From: Treponema sp. | GTDB lineage: Bacteria; Spirochaetota; Spirochaetia; Treponematales; Breznakiellaceae | NCBI GenBank assembly: GCA_009777335.1 | Contig: WRMC01000013.1 | Location: 1-64,000, forward strand | Direction: 5' to 3' | Length of the DNA stretch: 64,000 nt | Shown: piece after piece, positions 25,628-35,586 of the stretch | Numbering within the stretch: position 1 is the stretch's first letter | How the letters are laid out: the number at the start of each line of letters is the position of its first letter | The notes under the pieces: generated by a model | Told to the model about the DNA's origin: nothing | What the model saw: only the letters and a program-made list of their open reading frames with translations | Database searches by the model: none | Program-made: the position numbers and the translations under genes

Positions 25628-28555
25628 CTAATCTCTGGGGGCCATCTCCCGGGTCAGTTCCACCTCCGAAAGGGATATCTTTAAGTTCTTGGCTATCTCA
25701 TCATCCTTCCAGCCCATCCTGGCCAGGGCGATAATGTTTTCCTTCTTCTGCTGGGACGAAAGGGTTCCGCCGCTCTCCCCCGGGGGTGCTGTCTTCTTCC
25801 CCTTCACCACCGTTTCGATGGCCCGGGCCTGAATCTGGGCGTCCTTGTTTAACTCTTCCAGCCGGGTTTCCGCATCGGCGATCCACTGCCTGGCCCGCTG
25901 CATGGATTGGATCCGCTCTTCGATCTCCTCCAGGGTATTATCCAGGGCATCCATCCTGTCTGCCGCTTCCCGGGCCTTTTCACTTTCCCCCGCCAGTTTT
26001 TCTATGGAGGTCTTTACAAAGCTTAGGTCCTCGGCAAAGCGTTCCAGTTCACCTTCAATTTTATTAATAATTTTTTCCGATTCCTGAAGGGTCCTAAAGT
26101 TCCGGTCTATCCCCTCGTTGGTATGCTCCAGGATCTCGCTCTTCCGTTCCATCCTTTGGTAGCGGTCCTCGGCGGCCTCCAGAGCTTCTTCCAGTTTTCT
26201 TATCTGGAGCTGCACCCCCTGGAGGGTGTCATCAGAGGCGGAAACCTGGTTCAGTTTTTCTTCCACCGAACGGGAAATCTGAAGGAGCCGGCTAAAGTCG
26301 GCCTCCATGGCTTCGATCCGCCTCTTCTCTGAAAGGAAGCGGGTCATCTTGGCATTCACATCATCTTCCAGGCGGCGGATCTTGATAAATTCATTTTCCA
26401 GCTGTACCGCCTCTGCCTTTCTTTGATCCAGCCTATCCATGTCCCCCTTAAGGTCTTCGATGCGCCGTTCCATGTCCAGCCGCAGAGCATCGGCCTTATC
26501 CAGAAGCTTGGTCTGGTTTACCGCTTCGCGGATATGCCGCTCCGTGTCTTCCACCGAGGCACGGACCGAAGAAATTCTATTGTCCGTATCGGCCGAGAGA
26601 TCCCGAAGGCGGCGGCGGACATCTTCTATGGTGTTGTCCAGCTCCCGGACCTTGGCGGTCAAGTCCCCCTGGACTTCTTCCAGATGGGTCCGGGAAGCTT
26701 CCACCAGATCTGAGAGCTCCAGGTTCCTGGATTCCACATAGTCAGACATTTCCCGCAGCTGGGTTTCCAGATCCCTCTGGTAGCTCTTTATGGCCTCGGC
26801 GACCGTGAGGGAATGCTTGCCCAGTTCTGAACTTATGCTTATATCAGCCTCGTTCCGGGCCTCCTGGAGGCCGCTTACGAGCTGTTCCTTATAGGATGCC
26901 ACCGCATCGTCGGCGGCCTCTAACTGCCCCCGGACATTCTCTTCCAGGGCGGCGGCCTCATTTTTCAGGTGCTCCAGTTCGGTCACCAGCCGCAGATCCT
27001 GGGAGCTCAGCCTTTGGCGGATCTCTTCACCCAGGCTTCGTTCCAGTTCCAACCGCTTCTCTTCCGATTCTTCACCAAGCTTGGCCAGGCGAAGCTCCAG
27101 ACCCTCCCGCCATTCAAGGATGTGCCGGTCTATATCAGCCTGGCGGCGGCTTAGGCCGCTGAGGAATTCATCTTCGAAGAGCCGGAGCTGGACCGAAACA
27201 TTCTCCCGGGCGCTGCTCTTGAGGGCCTCCAGATCGTTTTCTATGCCCCCCAGGGCGTTCTGCAAGGAAGCGGCCGTAAGGGAGAATTTTTCTGCTTCGG
27301 CCTTCCGGAGTTCTTCAGCTTCCCTTTCGTAACGGAGGAGTTCATCCTTCTGCCGTCCCGCCAGGTCCTCCAGGTTTTTGCGCAGTTCCTGGTCCAGCTT
27401 TGCCGCATCGTCATAGATGCCCATAAGGCGCTGCAGTTCCGCTTCCTGGGTTTCCCGGTACTCATTCAGCTTGGTGCCCGAGGCCTCCAGGGCCTTTTGC
27501 TTCATCTCCTCGGCGGCCTCCAGGAGCAGGGCCTCCTGGGAAGATACGAGGTTCCTGGAGCGTTCTGCCAGATGATCCATCAGCTTCTCTGACTCTGCTA
27601 TCTGGCTCTGCAGCTCCGCCATGTCCTTCTTGCGTTCATCCCGTAAAACTTTATCCTTACTCTCCCAGTCATGCCGCTCGGTACGCCACTCTTCCCGGAA
27701 GGCCTTTACCAGATCCTGGGCCTCCGCCACCCTGGCCTTGGCACTCTCCTGGTAGGCCTTTAGCTTTTCTTCCTCCGAGGCCTTGATCCTCATGAGCCTT
27801 TCTTCGGCCTGGTCCTTTAGTTTGGCAAAGGCCGCGTCTTCTATCTTGTCTGCCCGCTTGCCGGCTTCCATTATGGCGGTCTGTAAAAGGCTGTTAACCT
27901 GCTCCAGATCCCTGGAAACATTGGCCGCCCGATTGGCTTCGATTTGGTTGATCTCCTGGCGGTGATCCTCCACCTTTCGTTCTATAGTTTCTGCGGTGAC
28001 CGCCAGATCCGAAATGGCCGATTTTACCGAAGCCACCATGAGCTCCGAAGTCTTTTCCAGGGATTCAGAATTTTCCCGCTGAAAATGGTTTTCTATATCT
28101 AATAGATTTTTTTCCAGTTCCTTTAGGCGGTTCTTGGTATCGGTGATGCGCCGGGCGGTGGTCTCTACAAAGGAAGATTCCTCCCGGACCCGGCTCATGT
28201 TTTCTTGGACCTTGCTGGTCTCCTGCCGGAGCTGCCCCAGGGAGCCCTCATAGGCCTTGATCTGGCTGTCTATCTTTCCCAGAAGCTCCGCCTTTTGCGA
28301 AAGCTCCTCTTCGGTCATCTGAAGACGCTTCATCAGCTCCCGGGCCGAGTCCCGTTCTACCTTTAGAGAAATGCCGTAGTCCTTTACAGCCTTCTCCTGC
28401 TCCTCCATGAACAAGGCAATGTCTTTTTTTAACTTCTCCGAATAATCCCGGAGTACCTTGAGGTTACGGCTGTTCCTGTCCATTTGACGGTACAGGACCA
28501 GTATGAGGAGTACGATGCCGAGGGTAATAATGTTTCCAACCGTAAAAAATCCCAT
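25628..28555 (-). CDS. Membrane-anchored giant coiled-coil protein
   Basis: A 975-residue protein with one N-terminal transmembrane segment (about 4-24) followed by nearly continuous coiled coil (about 30-930) rich in Glu, Arg, Leu and Ala. The last ~50 residues form a compact module, IIALARMGWKDDEIAKNL, that looks like a helix-turn-helix of the sigma-70-region-4 or CheY-effector kind. A structural role, for example linking membrane and cytoplasm, is possible. ATG 28555 lies five bases after the HAD gene stop, so the two are one operon. I do not recognise a named family. Confidence 0.75.
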   Translation of the reverse strand: MGFFTVGNIITLGIVLLILVLYRQMDRNSRNLKVLRDYSEKLKKDIALFMEEQEKAVKDYGISLKVERDSARELMKRLQMTEEELSQKAELLGKIDSQIKAYEGSLGQLRQETSKVQENMSRVREESSFVETTARRITDTKNRLKELEKNLLDIENHFQRENSESLEKTSELMVASVKSAISDLAVTAETIERKVEDHRQEINQIEANRAANVSRDLEQVNSLLQTAIMEAGKRADKIEDAAFAKLKDQAEERLMRIKASEEEKLKAYQESAKARVAEAQDLVKAFREEWRTERHDWESKDKVLRDERKKDMAELQSQIAESEKLMDHLAERSRNLVSSQEALLLEAAEEMKQKALEASGTKLNEYRETQEAELQRLMGIYDDAAKLDQELRKNLEDLAGRQKDELLRYEREAEELRKAEAEKFSLTAASLQNALGGIENDLEALKSSARENVSVQLRLFEDEFLSGLSRRQADIDRHILEWREGLELRLAKLGEESEEKRLELERSLGEEIRQRLSSQDLRLVTELEHLKNEAAALEENVRGQLEAADDAVASYKEQLVSGLQEARNEADISISSELGKHSLTVAEAIKSYQRDLETQLREMSDYVESRNLELSDLVEASRTHLEEVQGDLTAKVRELDNTIEDVRRRLRDLSADTDNRISSVRASVEDTERHIREAVNQTKLLDKADALRLDMERRIEDLKGDMDRLDQRKAEAVQLENEFIKIRRLEDDVNAKMTRFLSEKRRIEAMEADFSRLLQISRSVEEKLNQVSASDDTLQGVQLQIRKLEEALEAAEDRYQRMERKSEILEHTNEGIDRNFRTLQESEKIINKIEGELERFAEDLSFVKTSIEKLAGESEKAREAADRMDALDNTLEEIEERIQSMQRARQWIADAETRLEELNKDAQIQARAIETVVKGKKTAPPGESGGTLSSQQKKENIIALARMGWKDDEIAKNLKISLSEVELTREMAPRD

Positions 28556-28560
28556 TTGTA

Positions 28561-29244
28561 TCAACCTGTAACAAAATTTAATAATTGGCGATAGTCATTA
28601 AAAACGAAGTCAGGATCAAAGATCCTCTCCTTCTTTTTTAATCCCTTCCATTTGAACCGGATCAGGGCCGTTTTCATCCCCGCATTCCGGGCTCCTGCCA
28701 CATCGTAGGAAACACTGTTCCCCACGTAGAGCAGATCATCAGGCCTGGACCCCATGCGCCGGGCCAGCTCCAGAAAGGGGGCCGGAGCGGGTTTGAGGCT
28801 GCCGGTCCATTCAGAACTGAGGACCGCATCCCAGAGCCCCCCAAGCCCCAGGTTAAGGAGTTTTTGTTCCGGGGGAAAATCCGAAAGAAGCCCCAGCTTG
28901 CAGCCCCTGTTCTTAAGGGCCCCCAGGGTCTCCCGGACATGGGGAAAAAGCCTGATATGCTTAAAATGATGCTCCCAGCCCCTATAGATGAGCCGTTCAA
29001 CCTTCTCCTGCACCGCCTCGGGAGGATCCCCCAGGATCTGGGCCATAAGACGGGCCTGGTCATGATAAAAGTCTTCCCGGCCCTGCTCTGAGGAGAGATC
29101 CTCTTCCCTCATGCGGATCCTGACCCTGCCAAGGGCCCGCAAGAGGCGCTGTTCTTTTAAGAGAAAAGGAATTAAACGGACATTTAAACGATATGGAGGA
29201 TACAGAGTACCATCCAGATCAAAACCAATAGCGGCAAATTTCAA
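28561..29244 (-). CDS. HAD family hydrolase
   Basis: A 227-residue haloacid dehalogenase-type phosphatase. Motif I is FDLDGT (8-13), motif II LLSDF, motif III lysine in SLKPAPAPF, and motif IV VGNSVSYDVAG. The helical cap between motif I and II is C1 type. Substrate unknown; phosphoglycolate-like or pyrophosphate-like small phosphates are typical. First gene of a two-gene unit with the coiled-coil protein; a minus-strand promoter lies at 29265-29295. Confidence 0.9.
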   Translation of the reverse strand: MKFAAIGFDLDGTLYPPYRLNVRLIPFLLKEQRLLRALGRVRIRMREEDLSSEQGREDFYHDQARLMAQILGDPPEAVQEKVERLIYRGWEHHFKHIRLFPHVRETLGALKNRGCKLGLLSDFPPEQKLLNLGLGGLWDAVLSSEWTGSLKPAPAPFLELARRMGSRPDDLLYVGNSVSYDVAGARNAGMKTALIRFKWKGLKKKERIFDPDFVFNDYRQLLNFVTG

Positions 29245-29264
29245 TATTCGCCCCCCCCACCTCT

Positions 29265-29295
29265 ATTATAGTGCATATAATTGATATTTTGTCAA
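29265..29295 (-). promoter_or_regulatory. Likely promoter of the HAD/coiled-coil unit
   Basis: On the minus strand TTGACA (29295-29290) and TATAAT (29270-29265) match consensus exactly with a spacer of 19 bp, slightly long. The start of transcription would be about 12 bases before the ATG. Confidence 0.6.
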
Positions 29296-29314
29296 ATATA
29301 TGAAAGGATTCCCT

Positions 29315-30856
29315 ATGAGCCGGATGATAAAAATTTTAGACACCACCCTGCGGGATGGGGAACAGGCCCCCCTCTGCAGCATGAACATCCAGGAAAAAAT
29401 AGAAGTCGCCAGGATCCTGGAAAGCCTCAACACCGATGTGATCGAAGCGGGCTTCCCCGCCTCGAGCCCCGGAGATCTGGAGTCAGTCAAGGCCATCGCG
29501 GGGCTCATAAAAAACCATACCGTGGCGGGGCTCTGCCGCTGCCTTGAAAGTGATATCGATGCGGCCTGGGAAGCCCTTTCCAAAGCGGTTTCACCCCGGC
29601 TCCACCTCTTTATCGCCACGAGCCCCATCCACATGGAGTATAAGCTAAGGATGAGCCGGGAGGAAGTTCTCGAAAGGGCCAGGACCTCGGTGGCCTATGC
29701 CAGGAAGCTCTGCGATGATATAGAATTCTCCGCCGAGGACGCCTTTCGAAGCGACCCCGATTTTGTCTGCCAGATTTTTTCTGAAGCTATCGCCGCCGGG
29801 GCCAGGACGGTGAATTACCCCGACACGGTGGGCTATGCCCTTCCCCACGAATTTGCCCAACAGATTAGATATATAAAAGAGCATACCCGGGGCATGGAGG
29901 GGGCCCTCTTGTCGGTCCACTGTCACAATGATCTGGGCCTTGCCACCGCCAATACCCTGGCAGCCATAGAAGCCGGGGCGGATCAGGTGGAATGCACCAT
30001 CAACGGCATAGGCGAGAGGGCCGGGAATGCCTCGCTGGAAGAGATAGTCATGGCCCTGCGGGTCCGAAGAGACCTCCTCCAGGCTGACACCGCCCTGGAC
30101 AGCACCCAGCTTTACCGGGCCAGCCGCCTGGTAAGCCAGGTGACGGGGATCAGGGTCCAGCCCAATAAGGCCATCGTGGGGGATAATGCCTTTGCCCACG
30201 AGGCGGGGATACATCAGCATGGGGTGCTGATGAACCGGGGTACCTACGAAATAATGAACCCCGAGTCCATAGGGATCCCCAGGGGCCGGATCTCCAGCCC
30301 CCATTCCCTGGTCCTGGGCAAGCACTCCGGAAGGCATGCCTTTGAGGAGCGCCTGCGGGAAATGAAGCTCCTGGATGAGGTCCTGGATCAGGGGGGGCTG
30401 GATTCCCTCTTTGCCAAGTTCAAGGATCTGGCGGACAGGAAAAAACAGGTGGACGACCAGGACATCGAAGCTCTGGTGATGGAAGGCACCGCTTCGGCTC
30501 CTCCTACCTGGGTTCTGGATCACTGGACCGTAAACACCGGATCATCCCTGGGGGCCTCGGGGACCATCAGGCTCCAGCACAAGGACGGAGAATCCAAGAA
30601 GGTGGTGGCCCTGGGCGAAGGCCCCATCGATTCTATTTTTAAAGCCATTAATCAGATAATCGATAAGGAACCGGAACTGGAACTCTACGAGATCGATGCC
30701 ATCACCGGGGGTTCGGCCTCCCAGGGGAAAACCATGGTGAGGATAGCCTGGGAGGGCCGCCGCTGGAACGGCCGGGGGGTCTCGACGGATGTGATTGAAT
30801 CTTCTATCAAGGCCTATATAGCGGCCATCAACGCCATGGAATGGGAATTGTCATGA
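29315..30856 (+). CDS. leuA: 2-isopropylmalate synthase
   Basis: A 513-residue enzyme catalysing the first committed step of leucine synthesis from acetyl-CoA and 2-oxoisovalerate. LDTTLRDGEQAPLCSM is the metal/substrate motif and HCHNDLGLATAN carries the metal-binding His pair; the C-terminal 120 residues are the LeuA dimer/regulatory domain (leucine feedback). ATG 29315 has GGA six bases upstream. It is the first of three genes joined by four-base stop-start overlaps (leuA-cimA-ilvB), a branched-chain amino acid operon. Confidence 0.95.
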   Translation: MSRMIKILDTTLRDGEQAPLCSMNIQEKIEVARILESLNTDVIEAGFPASSPGDLESVKAIAGLIKNHTVAGLCRCLESDIDAAWEALSKAVSPRLHLFIATSPIHMEYKLRMSREEVLERARTSVAYARKLCDDIEFSAEDAFRSDPDFVCQIFSEAIAAGARTVNYPDTVGYALPHEFAQQIRYIKEHTRGMEGALLSVHCHNDLGLATANTLAAIEAGADQVECTINGIGERAGNASLEEIVMALRVRRDLLQADTALDSTQLYRASRLVSQVTGIRVQPNKAIVGDNAFAHEAGIHQHGVLMNRGTYEIMNPESIGIPRGRISSPHSLVLGKHSGRHAFEERLREMKLLDEVLDQGGLDSLFAKFKDLADRKKQVDDQDIEALVMEGTASAPPTWVLDHWTVNTGSSLGASGTIRLQHKDGESKKVVALGEGPIDSIFKAINQIIDKEPELELYEIDAITGGSASQGKTMVRIAWEGRRWNGRGVSTDVIESSIKAYIAAINAMEWELS

Positions 30857-32442
30857 AGAACATAGAGATCCTCGACACCACCCTCCGGGATGGAGCCCAG
30901 GGTGAGGGCGTTTCCTTTTCTCTGCAGGATAAACTCCATGTGATCCGGGCCCTGGATGAGTTAGGGATCTCCTGGATAGAGGCGGGAAACCCGGGGAGCA
31001 ATCCCAAGGACATGGAGTTTTTCCGCCAGGCAGGGAACCTGGAACTCCAGCATGCCAAACTCTGCGCCTTTGGGGCCACCCGCAAAAAGGGGATGAAGCC
31101 CTGGGAGGACCCCGCCCTCATCTCCCTCCTGGAGGCAGAGACCGAGGCAGTGGTGATCTTCGGAAAGACCTGGGACCTCCATGTGTCCGAGATCCTCCGG
31201 GTGAGCCCCGAAGAAAACATAGCGATGATCGAAGAAACCATAGGGCTCCTTAAAGAGAAGGGCCGCCTGGTCATGTACGATGCGGAACACTACTTCGACG
31301 GCTGGAAGGCCAATAGGGAATACGCCCTCCTGACCATAGAAGCGGCGGCCCGGGCCGGGGCAGACCGAATCATCCTCTGCGATACCAATGGGGGCAGCTT
31401 CCCCGAAACCATAGCCCAGGGAGTCCAGGATGCCCTTGGTTCCGCCGCCGGAATTACCCTGGGGATCCATGCCCACAACGATTCGGATTTAGCCAGTGCC
31501 AACACCCTGGCGGCGGTGAGTTCCGGCTGCAGCCATGTGCAGGGAACCCTGGTGGGCTTTGGCGAACGCTGCGGCAATGCCAGCCTGGCGGCGGTGATCC
31601 CCAGCCTGGAACTCAAGCTGGGCCGACTATGCCTGCCCCCGGGGAAGCTGGAGCTCCTCTCGTCCATTACCCGGGAGGTGGCAGAAATTGCCAATGTGGC
31701 CCTCCCCGAAAACATGCCCTACGTGGGCAGCACTGCCTTTGCCCATAAGGGGGGCATGCATGTGGATGGGATCTTAAAAAACAATGTTTCCTTTGAACAT
31801 ATCGATCCTGCCCGGGTGGGGAACAACCGGCATTTTCTCATGAGTGAGATGGGGGGCCGTTCGGCCATTGCCGAGCAGGCCCGGAAGATCGAGCCCTCCC
31901 TTACCCGGGACAGCCCGGCGGTCATTGCCCTATCCCGGACCCTCAAGGACCTGGAGGCCCAGGGCTGGCAGTTCGAGGGGGCCGATGGCAGCTTTGAGCT
32001 GCTGGTCCGCCGCCAGCTAGGCCGCTACCGGCCCCTCTTTAGCATCGAAGCCTATAGGGTAATGAGCGAGCATCCCACGGGGGAAACCATCGCCTGTTCC
32101 CATGCCTGGGTTAAGGTCCTGGTCGATGACCGGGAAGAAATAGCCGCCGCCGAAGGGGCCGGACCGGTGAATGCCCTGGACGGGGCCCTGCGCCGGGCCC
32201 TGATGCACTTTTACCCGGTCCTCCAGCAGGTGAAGCTCCATGATTACAAGGTCAGGGTCATAGACGGCAATGCCGCTACCGCCGCCAAGGTACGGGTCCT
32301 TATCAGCTCCACCGATGGCCGGAAGAGCTGGTCCACCCTGGGGGTTTCGGAGGACATCATCGATGCAAGCCGGGCTGCCCTGGTAGATTCCATCGAGTAT
32401 AAACTCATCGACGACATAGAAGGCCGGTTTAAATCCCCATGA
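30853..32442 (+). CDS. cimA: (R)-citramalate synthase
   Basis: A 529-residue LeuA-related enzyme. LDTTLRDGAQGEGVSFS at the start and AGNPGSNPKD are typical for CimA rather than LeuA. It condenses acetyl-CoA and pyruvate to citramalate, which leads to 2-oxobutyrate without threonine deaminase. Its placement between leuA and ilvB supports an isoleucine route via citramalate. ATG 30853 overlaps the leuA stop as ATGA. The C-terminal regulatory domain is present. Confidence 0.9.
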   Translation: MKNIEILDTTLRDGAQGEGVSFSLQDKLHVIRALDELGISWIEAGNPGSNPKDMEFFRQAGNLELQHAKLCAFGATRKKGMKPWEDPALISLLEAETEAVVIFGKTWDLHVSEILRVSPEENIAMIEETIGLLKEKGRLVMYDAEHYFDGWKANREYALLTIEAAARAGADRIILCDTNGGSFPETIAQGVQDALGSAAGITLGIHAHNDSDLASANTLAAVSSGCSHVQGTLVGFGERCGNASLAAVIPSLELKLGRLCLPPGKLELLSSITREVAEIANVALPENMPYVGSTAFAHKGGMHVDGILKNNVSFEHIDPARVGNNRHFLMSEMGGRSAIAEQARKIEPSLTRDSPAVIALSRTLKDLEAQGWQFEGADGSFELLVRRQLGRYRPLFSIEAYRVMSEHPTGETIACSHAWVKVLVDDREEIAAAEGAGPVNALDGALRRALMHFYPVLQQVKLHDYKVRVIDGNAATAAKVRVLISSTDGRKSWSTLGVSEDIIDASRAALVDSIEYKLIDDIEGRFKSP

Positions 32443-34127
32443 AAAGGGAAGAGAGCTATACCGGTGCCCGGATCCTCATTGAGTCCCTCATTCAAGAGGG
32501 GGTGGACACCATATTCGGCTACCCCGGCGGGGCAGTTCTGGATATCTACGATGAGCTCTACCGCCAGCGGAAACGGATTAAACATATCCTGGTGAGCCAC
32601 GAACAGCATGCTGCCCATGGGGCCGACGGCTATGCCCGGTCCAGCGGCAAGGTGGGGGTCTGCCTGGCCACCTCGGGTCCGGGGGCTACGAACCTTATCA
32701 CCGGGATAGCGGCCGCCTATATGGATTCTATCCCCCTGGTCTCAATAACCGGGAATGTCCCCCGGAGCTTCCTGGGAAAGGACAGCTTCCAGGAGGTGGA
32801 CATAGCCGGGGTTTCCATGCCCGTGGTAAAGCATAACTGGATCATCAAGGACCTGAAGGACATGGCTCCGGTGATCCAGGAGGCCTTCATCGTGGCCCAA
32901 TCGGGGAGGCCCGGACCGGTCCTCATCGATATCCCCAAGGATATCCTGGTCCAAAGCCTTAAGGGCCCGGTATGGAAGGAAGCAGCCCCCAGGCGAAGGG
33001 CCAGGCTGGGCCTCCACAGCGATAATTCGGATCTCCACCAGGAGAACATCGCCAGGGCCGCGGCCTTCATTCAAGAGGCCCGGTACCCCCTGATCCTCGC
33101 CGGGGGCGGGGTGATCAGTGCCGGGGCCTCGGCGGAACTCAAGGCCCTGGCCGAAAGGATCAGGGCCCCGGTGGCCCAGAGCCTTATGGGCATAGGGGCC
33201 CTGCCGGCCCAGCACCGGCTCTGCACGGGCCTTCTGGGCCTCCATGGCACCCTGGCATCTGGCAAGGCGGCCCGCAGGGCGGATCTTCTTATTGCCCTGG
33301 GCCTGCGGTTTTCGGATCGTACCTTAGGCCCCCCGGGGCTCTTTGAACCTTTGCCCCGGGTCCTCCACTTTGATATAGACCCCGCAGAGATCAATAAGAA
33401 TGTAAAAACCCAGGTCGCCCTGATAGGGGACCTCAAAAAGACTCTGGCTCAGCTCCTAAAGGCCCTGCAGGGGGAAACAAAAAACGCCTGGAAGGACGAG
33501 ATAGAAACCTGGAAGGCCCAGGGGCTTAAGGAAGTTCCCCAGGGCGGCGATAAGACCCTGGCCCCCGCCCATGTCATCCAGGAGGCGGCCAGAAAGCTGG
33601 GCCGGCGAAGCATAGCTCTTACCGACGTGGGGCAGCACCAGATCTGGGCGGCCCAGTATTTCCCCGCCCAGGAGCCCAGGACCTTTCTTAGTTCCGGAGG
33701 CCTGGGGGCCATGGGCTTTGGCCTGGGGGCCGCCCTGGGGGCCAAGATAGCCAACCCCGAAAGGCCGGTGCTGCTCTTTACCGGAGACGGCTCATTTAGA
33801 ATGAACTGCGGGGAGCTGGCTACCCTAAGGCAGTATAAGGTCCCCATCCTTATTATCCTCTTTAACAATGGAGTCCTGGGAATGGTACGGCAGTGGCAGA
33901 GTTCCCAATTTGCCAGGCGTTACTGGGAAAGCACCCTGGCCCCGGATCCTGACTATGTAAAACTGGGCGAAGCCTACGGAGTCCCCTCCTATAGAGCTCA
34001 GGATCAAGCCTCCTATGCTGCGGCGCTGGACTTAGCTTTGGGACATATGGCTAAGGGGCTCCCGGTCTTAATCGAGGTCCCCATAGACCGGGATGAACCT
34101 GTCCTTCCCTTCCCCCAGGTCTTATGA
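32439..34127 (+). CDS. ilvB: Acetolactate synthase catalytic subunit
   Basis: A 562-residue ThDP-dependent enzyme making acetolactate or acetohydroxybutyrate, the common step for valine, leucine and isoleucine. FGYPGGAVLDIYD is the N-terminal signature, VSHEQHAAHGADGYA contains the catalytic glutamate, and GDGSFRMNCGELATL is the ThDP/Mg motif. ATG 32439 overlaps the cimA stop. Its small subunit IlvN is encoded separately at 12043-12555. Confidence 0.95.
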   Translation: MKREESYTGARILIESLIQEGVDTIFGYPGGAVLDIYDELYRQRKRIKHILVSHEQHAAHGADGYARSSGKVGVCLATSGPGATNLITGIAAAYMDSIPLVSITGNVPRSFLGKDSFQEVDIAGVSMPVVKHNWIIKDLKDMAPVIQEAFIVAQSGRPGPVLIDIPKDILVQSLKGPVWKEAAPRRRARLGLHSDNSDLHQENIARAAAFIQEARYPLILAGGGVISAGASAELKALAERIRAPVAQSLMGIGALPAQHRLCTGLLGLHGTLASGKAARRADLLIALGLRFSDRTLGPPGLFEPLPRVLHFDIDPAEINKNVKTQVALIGDLKKTLAQLLKALQGETKNAWKDEIETWKAQGLKEVPQGGDKTLAPAHVIQEAARKLGRRSIALTDVGQHQIWAAQYFPAQEPRTFLSSGGLGAMGFGLGAALGAKIANPERPVLLFTGDGSFRMNCGELATLRQYKVPILIILFNNGVLGMVRQWQSSQFARRYWESTLAPDPDYVKLGEAYGVPSYRAQDQASYAAALDLALGHMAKGLPVLIEVPIDRDEPVLPFPQVL

Positions 34128-34170
34128 TAATATGAACACTGTAAGACCATTACCATAAGGGGGACCTACC

Positions 34171-34899
34171 ATGCCTAGTGTTATTGTAACCGGTGCAGAC
34201 CGGGGTCTGGGTCTTTCCCTGTGTAAGGAATTCCTTAACCGGGGATGGACCGTCATAGCTGGAAAATTTTTGGAAGATCATGAGCTCCTGGAAAGGACTC
34301 AGAAAAAGTTTCCCAATTTGCACATCATTAGGCTCGACATGGGGGATCCCAACAGCATTGCGGCCGCAAAAGAGAAGGTCGAAAAAATTACCAAGTCCCT
34401 GGACATGCTGGCCTCGGTGGCCGCCCTCATGGGCCGGGTCAACTGCAGCCTCTTCAGCGACGAGGGCCCCATGGATCTGGAAGCCCCCTGGAACTCCTTC
34501 AGGGTAAATGCCCTGGGACCCCTCACCCTCACCCAGACCCTCTTGCCCCTGCTGGAAAAGGGCAGCATGAAACGGCTCTGCTATGTGTCCAGCGAGGTGG
34601 GCTGCATAGTCCTCATGAAGCACCGGGGCGGGGGTTCCTATCCCTACCCCATGAGCAAGGCCTCATTAAACATGGGGGTCCGGATGATGCACAACCAGTT
34701 GTACCCCAAGGGCTATACCTTTCGGCTCTTTCATCCCGGCTGGATGAAGCGGCAGCAGCCCGACGGCTCCCTCTCTGACGGGGCCCTCTACGATCCCGAC
34801 TGGACCGCGGGGGTGGCATCCAGGTTCTTCGAGACCCCCCTGCGGGATGAGCACCGTTGTGTGATGATCGATTACAACGGTTATGAATGGACCTTTTAA
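34171..34899 (+). CDS. Short-chain dehydrogenase/reductase
   Basis: A 242-residue SDR protein. The cofactor motif is TGADRGLG near the N terminus, and YPYPMSK supplies the catalytic Tyr/Lys with SSEVG giving the serine. The substrate is unknown. GGGGG lies about seven bases before ATG 34171. It pairs with the degenerate SDR-like protein ten bases downstream. Confidence 0.88.
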   Translation: MPSVIVTGADRGLGLSLCKEFLNRGWTVIAGKFLEDHELLERTQKKFPNLHIIRLDMGDPNSIAAAKEKVEKITKSLDMLASVAALMGRVNCSLFSDEGPMDLEAPWNSFRVNALGPLTLTQTLLPLLEKGSMKRLCYVSSEVGCIVLMKHRGGGSYPYPMSKASLNMGVRMMHNQLYPKGYTFRLFHPGWMKRQQPDGSLSDGALYDPDWTAGVASRFFETPLRDEHRCVMIDYNGYEWTF

Positions 34900-34908
34900 G
34901 GGGCGACT

Positions 34909-35559
34909 ATGAAAACAGTACTGTTAACCACTTTGGATAAACCATTTGACCAAAAACTGGCGGCCATTTTTGTGCGGGAAGGATACTCGGTCTTTGCCAT
35001 GGGAAAGAAGGCCCAGTCCAAGGTAAACCTCTTGCCTGTGGAGCCCGGAAAAGCTGCGGCCTTCCTTAAAGATCGAGTACGAAAACTGGATTACTTTCTG
35101 GATACCACCGATTACCGGGATCCCAAAGATTGCTTTACCATGGAAGAGGTGGATCCCAAAATTATCGAAAAGGTCTACCGGAACAACACCCTCCGTTCCA
35201 TGGCCCTCCTAGAGGCCTTTATCGATCTCCTGGAAGCCGGGGACGGGCGGCGCCTCTTCTGGCTCTCCAGTGCCGAAGCTTCCATCAACGAGACCCGGGG
35301 GACCAGCAACATAGGCTATAACATGAGCAAGGCGGCCCTTCACCAGTTTATCATGATCACCAAGAATGTCCTCTTTAATAAGAGGTATACCTTTAGGGTC
35401 TTTGATCCCCTCAATGGGCTCATGAGCCCCGAGGATGCGGCGGAAAGCGCCTATAACTATATCACTCGCCGAAGGGGTACCGAAAACCACGAGAAGACCA
35501 GGGATGATGAAGATAACATGGTCATGCGGGATGCCCTGGGCAGGCAGCACTCCTGGTAA
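34909..35559 (+). CDS. SDR-like protein with altered cofactor site
   Basis: A 216-residue paralogue-like neighbour. The catalytic region is retained in part (SSAEASINETRG, then YNMSK), but the N-terminal glycine-rich nucleotide-binding loop is absent (VLLTTLDKPFDQKLA replaces TGxxxGxG). It may be an inactive partner forming a heteromer with the intact SDR gene upstream, or an enzyme using a different cofactor mode. The two genes are separated by nine bases and are likely cotranscribed. Confidence 0.7.
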   Translation: MKTVLLTTLDKPFDQKLAAIFVREGYSVFAMGKKAQSKVNLLPVEPGKAAAFLKDRVRKLDYFLDTTDYRDPKDCFTMEEVDPKIIEKVYRNNTLRSMALLEAFIDLLEAGDGRRLFWLSSAEASINETRGTSNIGYNMSKAALHQFIMITKNVLFNKRYTFRVFDPLNGLMSPEDAAESAYNYITRRRGTENHEKTRDDEDNMVMRDALGRQHSW

Positions 35560-35586
35560 TGAGACTCGTACTGTAACCCGGCAAGT

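Noticed and set aside
29245-29314. T-box or leader attenuator before leuA
   Set aside because: The gap to the divergent gene is too short for a T-box and no leader peptide or T-box sequence is present.
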